64,000 nucleotides of DNA, from assembly GCA_963818885.1 (NCBI GenBank), contig CAWFTP010000003.1:62001-126000 (forward strand). The letters run 5' to 3'. This DNA comes from DATFDN01 sp963818885. GTDB lineage: Bacteria > Pseudomonadota > Alphaproteobacteria > Acetobacterales > Acetobacteraceae. This document shows positions 9,230 to 18,417 of this stretch, in pieces (the stretch's first letter is position 1; every line of letters starts with the position of its first letter). The notes under the pieces were generated by a model. The model saw only the letters and a program-made list of their open reading frames with translations. It did no database searches and was not told the origin of the DNA. The translations under genes were made by a program, and so were the position numbers.

Positions 9230-9910
9230 ATGCGCGCCCTGGCTACCTGCTTGCTGGCTCTGTTCCTGCTTGCGCCCGCCGCCCGCGCGGCATCCCGCGT
9301 CTCCCCTTTTGGCCTCTGCGAAGCCGCGATCGCCCGTGCCGAGCACGTGCGCGATCTTCCCGACGGCCTGCTTCCGGCGCTCGCCCGTGTCGAGAGCGGC
9401 CGCCCGGACGCGGTCGGCGCCACCCGCCCCTGGCCCTGGACGGTCGACGTGGACGGCCAGGGTCACTTCTTCGCCAGCAAGGCGGAGGCGGTGGCCGCGG
9501 TGCGCACCCTGCAGGATATGGGCATCCGCTCGATCGACATCGGCTGCCTGCAGGTCAACCTGATGTACCATCCCCGTGCGTTCGCAAGCATCGAGCAGGC
9601 ATTCGATCCCGCGGCCAATGCCGCCTACGCGGCGCGCTTCCTGGTCGCGTTGCACCAGCGCGACAACGATTGGACGCACGCCATCGCCTCCTACCACTCG
9701 GAGACGCCGAGCCTTGGCGCGGCCTATCGCACGAAGGTCCTCGCGATCTGGAAGCGCAATGGCGTCGCCACGCCGCTCGAAACCGCGCTCGCCGACCCCC
9801 GTCGTGCCGCCTATGCCGACTTCCTGCCGATGGTTGCCCGCTACGCCGCCTTCGCCGGCTGCCGCTGCGTGAGCCAGCCAGGCCGCCGGTCGGTCTGCCG
9901 CTGCGAGTAA
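9230..9910 (+). CDS. Lytic transglycosylase-like (SLT-domain) protein
   Basis: A 226-residue exported protein. The signal peptide (CLLALFLLAPAARA) is followed by a lysozyme-like fold. The catalytic Glu is probably in ALARVESG, near residue 50. DIGCLQVNLMYHP corresponds to the usual GLMQI-like strand, and AARFLVALHQRDNDWTHAIASYHS to the Nx(Y)N region. It probably cleaves peptidoglycan glycan strands, perhaps to allow assembly of an envelope machine. The Cys-rich tail (CRCVSQPGRRSVCRCE) is unusual for the family. It is divergent from the small secreted protein gene at 9093 and 68 bases before parE. Confidence 0.75.
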   Translation: MRALATCLLALFLLAPAARAASRVSPFGLCEAAIARAEHVRDLPDGLLPALARVESGRPDAVGATRPWPWTVDVDGQGHFFASKAEAVAAVRTLQDMGIRSIDIGCLQVNLMYHPRAFASIEQAFDPAANAAYAARFLVALHQRDNDWTHAIASYHSETPSLGAAYRTKVLAIWKRNGVATPLETALADPRRAAYADFLPMVARYAAFAGCRCVSQPGRRSVCRCE

Positions 9911-9978
9911 CGCCAGCGGCACGCTTGCCTCGGTCACGGCGCACCCCGTAGGGTGCCGGCGGAGGTCAGGAACACAGC

Positions 9979-11958
9979 ATGAACGACTTGTTTGGCGCCG
10001 CGCGGGGGAGAGTCCCGGGGCGCGAGGCCGGCGCCTATTCCGCCCGCGACATCGAGGTGCTGGAGGGGCTGGAGCCGGTGCGCCGGCGGCCCGGCATGTA
10101 TATCGGCGGCACCGACGAGACCGCGCTCCACCATCTCGCCGCTGAGATCCTCGACAATGCGATGGACGAGGCGGTCGCCGGCCATGCGAGCTTCATCGAG
10201 ATGGCGTTGGAGGCTGGCAATTGGCTCACGGTGCGCGACAATGGCCGCGGCATCCCGGTCGATCCGCACCCGAAATTCAAGAATTTGAGTGCGCTCGAAG
10301 TGATTCTTACGACTCTACATTCGGGCGGCAAGTTCGGCGGCAAGGCATACACCACGTCCGGCGGGCTGCACGGCGTGGGCATCTCGGTGGTCAACGCCCT
10401 CTCCGAGCGGCTGGAAGTGGAGGTGGCGCGCGACCGGGCGCTCTGTCGCCAGACCTACGCCCGCGGCAAGCCGCAGGGGAGGCTCGCCAGTGCGGGACCC
10501 GTGCATAATCGGCGCGGCACGTCGATCCGCTTCAGGCCGGACCCCCAGATCTTCGGCGCCCTCGCATTCAGCCCGGCACGCCTTTACCGGCTTTGCCGCT
10601 CCAAGGCCTACCTGTTCCGCGGCGTCGAAATCCGCTGGTCCTGCGATCCGGCGCTTCTGAATGGCAAGGATGCGACACCCGCCGAGGCGGTGCTGCATTT
10701 TCCGGGCGGGCTGCGCGACAGCCTCGAGGAGGACATCGGTGATGCGAGCCGCGTGCTCCCGCTCCCCTGGTCCGGCGAGGCCGAGCTGCCGGCGAACGGG
10801 GGGCGCGTCGAATGGGCCGTCGCCTGGTTGGAGAACGCTGACGGGTTTCTGAACTCCTATTGCAACACGATCCCGACGCCACTCGGGGGCACGCACGAAG
10901 CAGGGTTCCGTGCTGCCCTGGTGAAGGGCCTGCGGGCGTGGGGCGAGCATCGCGGCAACAAGCGCGCCGCCGCTGTCGTCGCCGAGGACCTGCTCACACC
11001 GATGGCGGCCAAGCTCTCGGTGTTCATGCGTGACCCTCACTTTCAAGGGCAGACCAAGGAGAAGCTCACCAGCTCCGAAGCTGCCCGCCTGGTCGAAGCC
11101 GCGTTGCGCGACCGCTTCGACCACTTCCTCGCCGGTGACCCCGTGCAGGCCGACAACCTGCTCGCCTTCGCGATCGACCGCGCCGAGGAGCGGCTCCGGC
11201 GCAAGGAGAGCCGCGACACCGCCCGCAAAACCCCAACTCGCCGTCTGCGCCTGCCGGGCAAGCTCACCGACTGCACGCGCGAGAATGCCGCCGAGACCGA
11301 GATTTTCTTGGTCGAGGGCGACAGCGCCGGCGGCTCGGCCAAGCAGGCGCGCAGCCGCGAGACCCAGGCGGTGCTACCGTTGCGCGGCAAGATCCTCAAC
11401 GTCGCTTCGGCATCGGCCGACAAGCTGCGGCAAAACCAGGAGCTGAAGGACCTGATCGAGGCGCTGGGGTGCGGCATCGGCGAGCGGTTCGACCGTGCCC
11501 GGCTGCGCTACGGCCGCATCATCATCATGACCGACGCCGACGTGGACGGCGCCCATATCGCGTCGCTCCTGATAACGTTCTTCTACCGGGAGCTCCCGGA
11601 TCTGGTGCGCCACGGCCATGTCTACCTGGCCCAGCCGCCGCTCTATCGCCTGACCCACGGCGCAACCTCGGTCTATGCGATGGACGACGCCGATCGGGAG
11701 CGCAAGACCAGGTCGGCGTTCAAGCCCGGCGTCAAGGTGGAAGTCAGCCGGTTCAAGGGATTAGGCGAAATGCCTCCATCCCAGCTAAAAGAAACCACAA
11801 TGGACCCCGCGAAGCGCACCCTGCTCAAGGTCGTCGCCCCGCCGGAAGAGCGCGCGAGCACCAGCAACCTGGTCGAGAGCCTGATGGGCCGTCGTCCGGA
11901 GTTGCGCTTTCAGTTCATCCAGGAACACGCCCGCACGGTCGCCGAAGTCGACGTTTGA
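9979..11958 (+). CDS. parE: DNA topoisomerase IV subunit B
   Basis: A 659-residue type IIA topoisomerase ATPase subunit. The GHKL domain shows EVLEGLEPVRRRPGMYIGG, the Mg-binding Asn in EILDNAMDEA, DNGRGIP and GGLHGVGISVVNALS. The TOPRIM domain shows EGDSAGGSAKQARSR and IIIMTDADVDGAHI, and the C-terminal segment contains FKGLGEM. The length and the lack of the extra GyrB insert favour ParE over GyrB. It decatenates daughter chromosomes together with ParC, which is not in the window. It ends 8 bases from the convergent Tim44-like gene. Confidence 0.93.
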   Translation: MNDLFGAARGRVPGREAGAYSARDIEVLEGLEPVRRRPGMYIGGTDETALHHLAAEILDNAMDEAVAGHASFIEMALEAGNWLTVRDNGRGIPVDPHPKFKNLSALEVILTTLHSGGKFGGKAYTTSGGLHGVGISVVNALSERLEVEVARDRALCRQTYARGKPQGRLASAGPVHNRRGTSIRFRPDPQIFGALAFSPARLYRLCRSKAYLFRGVEIRWSCDPALLNGKDATPAEAVLHFPGGLRDSLEEDIGDASRVLPLPWSGEAELPANGGRVEWAVAWLENADGFLNSYCNTIPTPLGGTHEAGFRAALVKGLRAWGEHRGNKRAAAVVAEDLLTPMAAKLSVFMRDPHFQGQTKEKLTSSEAARLVEAALRDRFDHFLAGDPVQADNLLAFAIDRAEERLRRKESRDTARKTPTRRLRLPGKLTDCTRENAAETEIFLVEGDSAGGSAKQARSRETQAVLPLRGKILNVASASADKLRQNQELKDLIEALGCGIGERFDRARLRYGRIIIMTDADVDGAHIASLLITFFYRELPDLVRHGHVYLAQPPLYRLTHGATSVYAMDDADRERKTRSAFKPGVKVEVSRFKGLGEMPPSQLKETTMDPAKRTLLKVVAPPEERASTSNLVESLMGRRPELRFQFIQEHARTVAEVDV

Positions 11959-11966
11959 GGCGCGGC

Positions 11967-12869
11967 TTAGCGCGCCTGCTGGATCGCCGACAGAATCCAC
12001 CGACCGCCACGCGCGCGCATGAAGGTCCACAGCTCGGTCGCCGTCACCTGCTCGGTCGGGCTACCGTCAACCACACGTCCGCTCGCGTCGCGGGTCACGT
12101 CGAGCATGGAGAAGCGCATCGCGACCGTGGCGTAGTCGCGTCCCTGTTCGTTCCATGCCTGCGCTAGATCTCCCGACAGGAGTCGCACATCGGTGACCGT
12201 GTTGCGCACGCCGCGACTCGCGTGGTCGGACAGCTGCTCGGCGAAGTAGCTCACCATCTCCGGCGTCGCGAGCTGACCCAGCGTGCCCACGTCGCTGCGG
12301 CTCCAGGCGTCCTGGATCGCGTGCAGGCTCTGCTCGAAGGCGCGGTAGTCATCCGGCCCGATCGCAACCGCCTGCGACGCCGCGTGCCCGCCGCCCATTG
12401 GGAATGGCGCGGCCCCCTGCGGATTGCGGGTGAAGGCGTTCGCGGCACCGGCATAGGCCGGGCCGCCGCCACGGAACAGGCGGAAGAGCCAGCGGACGAT
12501 AACTACCACGATCGCGATCCGGATCAGCAGCCAGATCAGCCCGAAGCCGCCGCCGAAGGCGTGGCCGAACAGCAGGCTCCCCAGTCCTACCCCGAGCAGC
12601 CCGCCCAGGAAGCCGGAACCGAAGCCCGACCGATAAGGTGCTCCGTACGCCGGGCCACCATAGCTCGGGTTGGACGGGCGCGGCGTCATGCTGCGCTCCA
12701 TCGGCGCGCCGTACGACGGCGCGGTGCGCGTCATCGGCGGCGGGGAATAGGTGAACCCGCCCCGGCTGCCCATCGAGGCGCCCCCGCCCGCCCGCGCCAG
12801 GGCGAGGCCCGGCTGAAGCACCAACGCAAGGGCTGCGGCCGCGGCGAACAGGGAAGAGGTACGGCGCAT
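11967..12869 (-). CDS. Tim44-like domain protein
   Basis: A 300-residue protein with a signal peptide or anchor (MRRTSSLFAAAAALALVLQP), a Gly/Pro/Ser/Tyr-rich linker (about residues 25-80), a strongly hydrophobic segment (about residues 85-130, ending in IVRWLFRLFRGGG) and a C-terminal Tim44-like domain (DDYRAFEQSLHAIQDAWSRS, TPEMVSYFAEQL, then the terminal GGRWILSAIQQ strand). Bacterial members are envelope proteins of unclear role. ATG 12869 is chosen because it begins the signal sequence; the longer open frame overlaps pmbA. Confidence 0.8.
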   Translation of the reverse strand: MRRTSSLFAAAAALALVLQPGLALARAGGGASMGSRGGFTYSPPPMTRTAPSYGAPMERSMTPRPSNPSYGGPAYGAPYRSGFGSGFLGGLLGVGLGSLLFGHAFGGGFGLIWLLIRIAIVVVIVRWLFRLFRGGGPAYAGAANAFTRNPQGAAPFPMGGGHAASQAVAIGPDDYRAFEQSLHAIQDAWSRSDVGTLGQLATPEMVSYFAEQLSDHASRGVRNTVTDVRLLSGDLAQAWNEQGRDYATVAMRFSMLDVTRDASGRVVDGSPTEQVTATELWTFMRARGGRWILSAIQQAR

Positions 12870-12925
12870 GAAGGATCGCCTGTCCGTGATTGCCGGCCGC
12901 ATATGGGGTGTGGCCAAGCGCTCGG

Positions 12926-14275
12926 CTAGGCGCCGGCCATCGTCATGCCCTCGATCCGCACCGTGGGTGAATTGGTCCCCCGCCGGAACACCAGGTCGTC
13001 GGCCGGCGTCAGGTGCGCGAACATCTCCGGCAGCGTGCCCGCGATGGTGATCTCCGCCACAGGCTCGGCGATGGCGCCATCGCGGATCATGAACCCCGCC
13101 GCGCCCCTGCTGTAGTCGCCGGTCACGCCGTTCACCCCCATGCCGATCAGCTCGGTCACATAGAGGCCGAGCTTGATGTCCGCCATCAGTTCCGTGGGCG
13201 ATATGCGTCCGGGCGAGAGATACAGGTTCGTCGGCGCGGGCGACGGCGGCCCGCCGGTCCCGCGCGCTGCATGCCCGGTGGAGACGAGCCCGAGTTGACG
13301 CGCCGTGCGGCTGTCGAGCAGCCACGTTGTCAGCACGCCGTCGTCGATCAGCAGCCGCGCCGCCGTCGGAGTCCCCTCCCCGTCCCACGGCTTGGAGCGC
13401 AGGCCACGCTTGCGCAGCGGGTCGTCATGCACGGCGATGCCGGGCGCGAAGACGCGCTGGCCCATCCTGTCCTTGAGAAAGGAGGTGCCCCGCGCCACCG
13501 CGGCGCCGTTGATCGCACCGACGAAATGGCCGAGGAGGCTGCCCGCGACCCGCGGGTCGTAGACGATAGGCAGACGGGCCGTCGCCGGCCGCCTCGGATC
13601 GAGCCGGGCGACCGCCCGTTCGCCGGCCCGCCGCCCGATCGCCACGGGATCGTCCAGATCGGCGAGATGGCCCGTCGAATGGTAGTCGTAGTCGCGCTGC
13701 ATCCCCGTTCCGGCTCCGGCCAGCGCGGTGGCGGAGACCGAGTGGCTGGTCCGCGCAAGCGAGCCCGCGAACCCGGCGGAGGTGACGAGGAACACCTCGC
13801 TGCGGCCGTAACCGGACTCCGCGCCCTCCGAATTGGTGACGCCCGCGATCGCCAGCGCCGCGTCTTCCGCCGCGGCGGCACGCTCCGCGAGCTGCCCGAC
13901 ATCCGGCTCCCCAACATCGACGAGGTCGAGCGCCAATGCGCTCGGCACCGCGCCGGCATGGGCGGCTGTCTCCGCGAGGCCGGCGTACGGGTCCTCCGGC
14001 ACGACGCGCGCCATCGCGACGGCACGCTCGGCGAGCGTGGCGAAACCGGACCGGTCGATCGTGGTAGACGAAACCACGGCCGCATGCTTGCCGACGAGCA
14101 CCCGCAGCCCGAGATCGCGGCCCTCCGAGCGCTCGACATGCTCGGTCTTGCCAAGCCGGCGCTGCACGGAGAGCGACGCGCCCGAGACCAGGATGGCGTC
14201 CGCGGCGTCGGCGCCGGCCGCGCGCGCCCGGGCGATCAGATCGTGCAGGAGGCCGAGCTGGTCTGGCTGATCCAT
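12926..14275 (-). CDS. pmbA: TldE/PmbA family metalloprotease component
   Basis: A 449-residue TldD/PmbA-family protein. The N-terminal region contains VERSEGRDLGLRVLVGKHAA; the C-terminal barrel contains VYDPRVAGSLLGHFVGAING, GTPTAARLLIDDGVL, NLYLSPG and GVNGVTGDYSRGAAGF. PmbA works with TldD as a cytoplasmic protease that processes modified peptides or antitoxin-like substrates. The HEXXXH metal site belongs to TldD and is absent here, as expected for PmbA. No tldD is in the window. The gene lies 56 bases upstream of the Tim44-like gene on the same strand. Confidence 0.9.
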   Translation of the reverse strand: MDQPDQLGLLHDLIARARAAGADAADAILVSGASLSVQRRLGKTEHVERSEGRDLGLRVLVGKHAAVVSSTTIDRSGFATLAERAVAMARVVPEDPYAGLAETAAHAGAVPSALALDLVDVGEPDVGQLAERAAAAEDAALAIAGVTNSEGAESGYGRSEVFLVTSAGFAGSLARTSHSVSATALAGAGTGMQRDYDYHSTGHLADLDDPVAIGRRAGERAVARLDPRRPATARLPIVYDPRVAGSLLGHFVGAINGAAVARGTSFLKDRMGQRVFAPGIAVHDDPLRKRGLRSKPWDGEGTPTAARLLIDDGVLTTWLLDSRTARQLGLVSTGHAARGTGGPPSPAPTNLYLSPGRISPTELMADIKLGLYVTELIGMGVNGVTGDYSRGAAGFMIRDGAIAEPVAEITIAGTLPEMFAHLTPADDLVFRRGTNSPTVRIEGMTMAGA

Positions 14276-14358
14276 CGGGCGGGCGGTCCTTCTCTCCTCC
14301 TGCTACCGGCTAGAGGACGCCTCGGCGCGCTCGTCAACCCCGCCGCAAGCGCCCAGCC

Positions 14359-15222
14359 TTAGCGGTTCATCATCACCGGCAGCGTCGCGCGCTCCAGCAC
14401 ATGGCGCGTCACGCCGCCCAGGATGAGCTGGCGGAGGCGCGAATGCGAATACGCTCCCATCGCCAGCAGGTCGCAGCCAAACTCCGTCGCCGCCGCGAGC
14501 AGGCCGGCCCCGACTCCGCCCTGATGCGGCGGGAACACGGCGACATCCGCCTCGATCCCGTGCAGTGCCAGGTAGGCCGCAAGCTCTGGAGCCCCTGGGC
14601 CGCGTCGTTGGTATCCTTCGGACGAGAGGATGCGCACCGCCTCGGCCCGCTGCATCCAGGGCAGCGCGGCGGTGACGGCGGAGGCCGACTCGGCGGTCCC
14701 GTTCCAGCCGAGGCAGATGCGCTTCCCCAGCGTCGGCAAGGGCGCCTGCGGCGAGATGAGGACGGGCCGTCCGGAGTCGAACAGCACGGCATGCAGCGCG
14801 TCGGACGAGGAGACATCCTCGCCCGCCTCCGGATGCGGCACGACGGTGAGGTCGGCGAGGCGCGCCTGCTGGGCGACGATGTCTTCCTCGCGGCCGGTGA
14901 CAGAGGCGAAGCTCGCCGACGGACCACCGCCCGAGCGCGGCTCGGCAAGCGCGACATCCTGGGCGGCGACGAACCGGTCGAACATCGAGCGCACCGCGGA
15001 GGCCCGGTGCGCGCTCTCCTTTTCGGTAGCCGACATCATCTCCTCGATCATCGCCCCCGACAGGCCCTCGCCCGCGAGCGGTGCCACGTCCCGGCTGTCC
15101 ACCCTGACGTGCAGAGCGAGGACGTGCGCGTTCCAGACGCGGGCGATGGTGAGCGCGGTGTTGAGGGCCGCCTCGCCGGCCGCGGTCCCGGTCAGCGGCA
15201 GCAGCAATTTCCGAATGGCCAT
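14359..15222 (-). CDS. Universal stress protein (UspA family), tandem domain
   Basis: A 287-residue protein whose first half begins MAIRKLLLPLTGTAAGE, a UspA-like strand with its nucleotide loop. The second half repeats the fold, starting at KRICLGWNGTAESASAV and ending with LLAMGAYSHSRLRQLILGGV, where the Gly-rich ATP-binding loop is expected. Such proteins are cytoplasmic and induced by stress or growth arrest. ATG 15222 is chosen at the start of the domain. The gene follows pdxH on the same strand with about 55 bases between them. Confidence 0.82.
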   Translation of the reverse strand: MAIRKLLLPLTGTAAGEAALNTALTIARVWNAHVLALHVRVDSRDVAPLAGEGLSGAMIEEMMSATEKESAHRASAVRSMFDRFVAAQDVALAEPRSGGGPSASFASVTGREEDIVAQQARLADLTVVPHPEAGEDVSSSDALHAVLFDSGRPVLISPQAPLPTLGKRICLGWNGTAESASAVTAALPWMQRAEAVRILSSEGYQRRGPGAPELAAYLALHGIEADVAVFPPHQGGVGAGLLAAATEFGCDLLAMGAYSHSRLRQLILGGVTRHVLERATLPVMMNR

Positions 15223-15277
15223 GGCGCGATGTCCTCTGCGCGGGTCTGGTTTGCATCCATAGCACGCGGGCGGGGGG

Positions 15278-15868
15278 TCAGGGGAACAGCTTGCCGACCG
15301 ACCACCCCCCATCCGCCCGACGCGTGAACACGGTGCGGTCGTGCAGCCGATACGGCATGTCCTGCCAGAACTCGAAGCTCTCCGGCTTCACGCGGTAGCC
15401 CGACCAGTGCGGGGGCCGGGGCACCAGCTCGTCCGGGTAGCGCGCCTCCTGCTCATGCAGGCGCCGCTCCAGCTCGGCACGGGAGGCGAGCGCGCGGGAC
15501 TGGTCCGACGCCCAGGCGCCGAGCCGGGAGATGCGCGCGCGCGAGGCGAAATAGGCGTCCGCCTCGTCCGGCGTCACCGGCTCGATCGCACCCTCGACAC
15601 GGATCTGGCGCTGCCTTGTCTTCCAGTGAAACAGCAGCGCGGCTCTCGGATTGGCCGCGAGTTCCCCGCCCTTGCGGCTTTGCGTGTTGCTGTAGAACAC
15701 GAATCCGCGCGGATCGTGGCCCTTCAGCAGGACAATACGCGCCGACGGCCGCCCGTCGGGCGTCGTGGTCGCGAGCGTCATCGCGTTGGGATCGTTCGGC
15801 TCGGAGGCAACGGCGTCCGCCATCCAGCGGTCGAACCAGGCGAACGGATCGGTGTCTGTGTGTGCCAT
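15278..15868 (-). CDS. pdxH: Pyridoxamine 5'-phosphate oxidase
   Basis: A 196-residue FMN enzyme that oxidises pyridoxine or pyridoxamine 5'-phosphate to pyridoxal 5'-phosphate. Landmarks are AMTLATTTPDGRPSARIVLL, GFVFYSNTQSRKGGELAANP, ALLFHWKTRQRQIRVEG, and the C-terminal signature FWQDMPYRLHDR with the final KLFP. The length is typical. It is divergent from fabI, with 78 bases between the two ATG codons (15868 and 15947), a gap that should hold both promoters. Confidence 0.93.
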   Translation of the reverse strand: MAHTDTDPFAWFDRWMADAVASEPNDPNAMTLATTTPDGRPSARIVLLKGHDPRGFVFYSNTQSRKGGELAANPRAALLFHWKTRQRQIRVEGAIEPVTPDEADAYFASRARISRLGAWASDQSRALASRAELERRLHEQEARYPDELVPRPPHWSGYRVKPESFEFWQDMPYRLHDRTVFTRRADGGWSVGKLFP

Positions 15869-15946
15869 GCTCGCTCCTTCCCCTTGCCCGCCCGCGCGGC
15901 CCTGTGCCACCACCCCGCCGGATCGCACAAGGTTGAGGACGCGCAA

Positions 15947-16783
15947 ATGGCGTGGGAACCGCAGGCTGGCACGCTGCTGCAGGGCAGGCGGGGACTGATC
16001 ATGGGGGTCGCCAACGACCGCTCGCTTGCCTGGGGCATCGCCGCGGCGTGCGCGGCGCAGGGTGCGGAACTGGCGTTCACCTTTCAGGGCGAGGCGCTGG
16101 AGCGGCGGGTGCGTCCCCTCGCCGCCTCGGTCGGCTCCTCGATCGTGGTGGGCTGCGACGTCGCGGAGGATGCGAGCATCGACGCCGCCTTCGCAGAAGT
16201 GCGGCAGCACTGGGACGGTCTGGATTTCCTGGTCCACGCCATCGGCTACGCCGACAAGTCCTATCTGCGCGGGCGCTATCTCGACACCCCGCGGGAGGCG
16301 TTCCTGCAGGCGCTCGACATCTCCTGCTACTCCTTCACCGCCGTCGCGCAGCGCGCGGTTCCGATGATGCGCCGCGGGGCGAGCCTGCTCACGCTCTCCT
16401 ATCTTGGCGCCGAGCGCTGGACGCCGCACTACAACGTCATGGGCATCGCCAAGGCGGCGCTCGAATGCTCGGTGCGCTATCTCGCCGCCGATCTCGGCGG
16501 GGATGGGATACGGGTGAACGCGATCAGCGCCGGCCCGATCAAGACGCTCGCCGCCTCGGGGATCGGCGATTTCCGATACATCCTGCGCTGGAACGAGCTC
16601 AACAGCCCGATGCAGCGCAACGTCACCACCGCCGACGTGGGCGGCGCCGGTGTATACCTACTCTCCGATCTCGCCTCCGGCGTCACCGGAGAGGTGCATC
16701 ACGTCGATTGCGGCTATCATCTCGTCGGTATGAAGAATCCGGCCGCCCCCGATATTGCGGTCGTGGAGGGCGGGAATGAGTGA
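15947..16783 (+). CDS. fabI: Enoyl-[acyl-carrier-protein] reductase (NADH)
   Basis: A 278-residue short-chain dehydrogenase-like enzyme of type II fatty acid synthesis. It shows the FabI-specific GRRGLIMGVANDRSLAWGIA start, FTFQGEALERRVRP, CDVAEDASID, HAIGYADKSYL, LTLSYLGAERWTPHYNVMGI with the catalytic Tyr and downstream Lys (AKAALE), and SAGPIKTLAASGIGDF. It reduces trans-2-enoyl-ACP in the cytoplasm. ATG 15947 is the first family-like start; the frame is open for a long way upstream. Its TGA overlaps a possible small ORF (GTGA). Confidence 0.93.
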   Translation: MAWEPQAGTLLQGRRGLIMGVANDRSLAWGIAAACAAQGAELAFTFQGEALERRVRPLAASVGSSIVVGCDVAEDASIDAAFAEVRQHWDGLDFLVHAIGYADKSYLRGRYLDTPREAFLQALDISCYSFTAVAQRAVPMMRRGASLLTLSYLGAERWTPHYNVMGIAKAALECSVRYLAADLGGDGIRVNAISAGPIKTLAASGIGDFRYILRWNELNSPMQRNVTTADVGGAGVYLLSDLASGVTGEVHHVDCGYHLVGMKNPAAPDIAVVEGGNE

Positions 16784-16875
16784 CCTTCGCTCGACGGTCG
16801 GACCGGATGGATCGCATCGAGGTACGCCTGGAACGGATCGAGCGCCGCCTCGACATCGTGGGAGCCATCGAATAG
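16780..16875 (+). CDS. Possible 31-residue coiled-coil micropeptide
   Basis: A short frame begins at GTG 16780, which overlaps the fabI stop (GTGA), and ends with TAG at 16875. The product contains RMDRIEVRLERIERRLDIV, a heptad-like amphipathic helix with regular Ile/Leu spacing. The coupled start and the helix pattern are suggestive, but 31 residues is too short to exclude chance. An internal ATG at 16807 would give 22 residues. No function is proposed. Confidence 0.3.
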   Translation: MTFARRSDRMDRIEVRLERIERRLDIVGAIE

Positions 16876-16912
16876 CGGCGTAAGGGCGACTATTCGAGCG
16901 AAGGGAGACGCA

Positions 16913-17293
16913 ATGCGTATCACCCGCATCTTCGCCGACCCGCAGGGCGTGTCGCACTTCGCCGAGCTCGAAGTTCCCACCGACACAGTCCGGCTGTTCG
17001 CCGAGATGCCGGCGTTCCGCGTGAACCGGTTCGCCAGTCCCACCCTCATCAAGTTCTTCGCCGTCCCAACCGAATTCGAGGTGGCCGATTGGCATACCGC
17101 GCCGATGCGCCAGCTCGCGGTCGCGCTGAACGGCGCGGTGGAGTATGAAACCGGCGACCGCGAAATCCGTCGCTTCGCCCCGGGAGAGGTGGTGCTCGTG
17201 GAGGACACGACCGGTGCCGGTCACGTCACCCGCTTTGCGGAAGGCGAGCAGCGCTTCCTCCATGTCCCGGTCCCCGACAACTGGCCGGCCTGA
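16913..17293 (+). CDS. Cupin-domain protein
   Basis: A 126-residue single-domain beta-barrel protein. After an N-terminal strand region (MRITRIFADPQGVSHFAELE) come DWHTAPMRQLAVALNGAVEY, RRFAPGEVVLVEDTTGAGHV and RFLHVPVPD, the two cupin motifs. The usual metal His of motif 1 is partly replaced, but His in DWHTAP and in GAGHV remain. Substrate and metal are unknown. It lies between fabI and aroC on the same strand, only 12 bases before aroC, so it is probably co-transcribed with aroC. Confidence 0.7.
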   Translation: MRITRIFADPQGVSHFAELEVPTDTVRLFAEMPAFRVNRFASPTLIKFFAVPTEFEVADWHTAPMRQLAVALNGAVEYETGDREIRRFAPGEVVLVEDTTGAGHVTRFAEGEQRFLHVPVPDNWPA

Positions 17294-17305
17294 CAGTCTC
17301 GTCCC

Positions 17306-18409
17306 ATGTCGCACAACACATTCGGCCACCTGTTCCGCGTCACCACCTGGGGCGAGAGCCATGGGGCGATGATCGGCTGCGTCATCGACGGCTGTCCGCC
17401 GCGCATCGCGCTTTCGGAAGCCGACATCCAGCCTTTCCTCGACCGCCGCCGGCCCGGCCAGTCGCGTTTCACCACCCAGCGCCAGGAACCCGACCAGGTC
17501 CGCATCCTGTCGGGCGTGTTCGAGGGCCAGACCACCGGCACGCCGATCGCGCTGGTGATCGAGAATGTTGACCAGCGCTCGCGCGACTATTCCGAGATCG
17601 CCGCGCGCTTCCGCCCTGGTCATGCCGACATCGCGTACGAACTCAAATACGGCATCCGCGACTATCGCGGCGGCGGACGCAGCTCGGCGCGCGAGACGGC
17701 GATGCGCGTCGCCGCCGGCGCCGTCGCGCGCAAGGTGCTGGGCGCCGGCGTGCGCATCCGCGGCGCGCTGGTGCAAATGGGGCCGCATGCGATCGAGCGC
17801 TCGCGCTGGAACTGGGACGCGGTGGGCGAAAACCCGTTCTTTTGTCCCGATCCTGCTGCCGCCGCCGCGTGGGAGGGCACCCTCGCCGAAGTGCGCAAGC
17901 AGGGCTCGTCGCTCGGCGCGGTGATCGAGGTGCGGGCCGACGGCGTGCCGCCCGGCCTCGGCGCGCCGGTCTACGGCAAGCTCGACGCCGAGATCGCCGC
18001 GGCGCTGATGTCGATCAACGCGGTCAAGGGCGTGGAGATCGGCGACGGCTTCGCCGCCGCATCACTGCGCGGCGAGGAGGACGCCGACGAGATGCGCATG
18101 CAGGATGGCGTCGTCGCCTTCCAGGCCAACCACGCGGGCGGCGTGCTCGGCGGCATCTCCACCGGCCAGACGCTCGTCGCGCGCTTCGCGGTCAAGCCCA
18201 CCAGCTCGATCCTGCGCCCGCGCCGCACGGTGGACCGCGCGGGCCAGGAGACCGAGATCGTCACCAAGGGCCGCCACGACCCCTGCGTCGGCATCCGCGC
18301 GGTGCCAGTGGGCGAGGCGATGGTGGCGTGCGTGCTCGCCGACCACCTGCTGCGCCACCGCGCCCAGAACCCCGACGCACCGCAGACCGCGCGGCTGCCG
18401 AGGAACTGA
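17306..18409 (+). CDS. aroC: Chorismate synthase
   Basis: A 367-residue enzyme that converts EPSP to chorismate using reduced FMN. All three family signatures are visible: GESHGAMIGCVIDGCPP near the start, GGGRSSARETAMRVAAGAVA in the middle, and the C-terminal SILRPRRTVDRAGQETEI and GRHDPCVGIRAVPVGEAM. The length is normal. It completes the common aromatic pathway. The cupin gene lies 12 bases upstream. The region after the stop carries an apparent antitoxin remnant on the other strand. Confidence 0.95.
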   Translation: MSHNTFGHLFRVTTWGESHGAMIGCVIDGCPPRIALSEADIQPFLDRRRPGQSRFTTQRQEPDQVRILSGVFEGQTTGTPIALVIENVDQRSRDYSEIAARFRPGHADIAYELKYGIRDYRGGGRSSARETAMRVAAGAVARKVLGAGVRIRGALVQMGPHAIERSRWNWDAVGENPFFCPDPAAAAAWEGTLAEVRKQGSSLGAVIEVRADGVPPGLGAPVYGKLDAEIAAALMSINAVKGVEIGDGFAAASLRGEEDADEMRMQDGVVAFQANHAGGVLGGISTGQTLVARFAVKPTSSILRPRRTVDRAGQETEIVTKGRHDPCVGIRAVPVGEAMVACVLADHLLRHRAQNPDAPQTARLPRN

Positions 18410-18417
18410 TTCCGAGC

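Noticed and set aside
13013..14362. A 449-codon plus-strand frame antisense to pmbA
   Set aside because: Arg/Gly/His-rich with no recognisable motif and fully opposite a clear PmbA protein; long antisense frames are expected at this G+C level.
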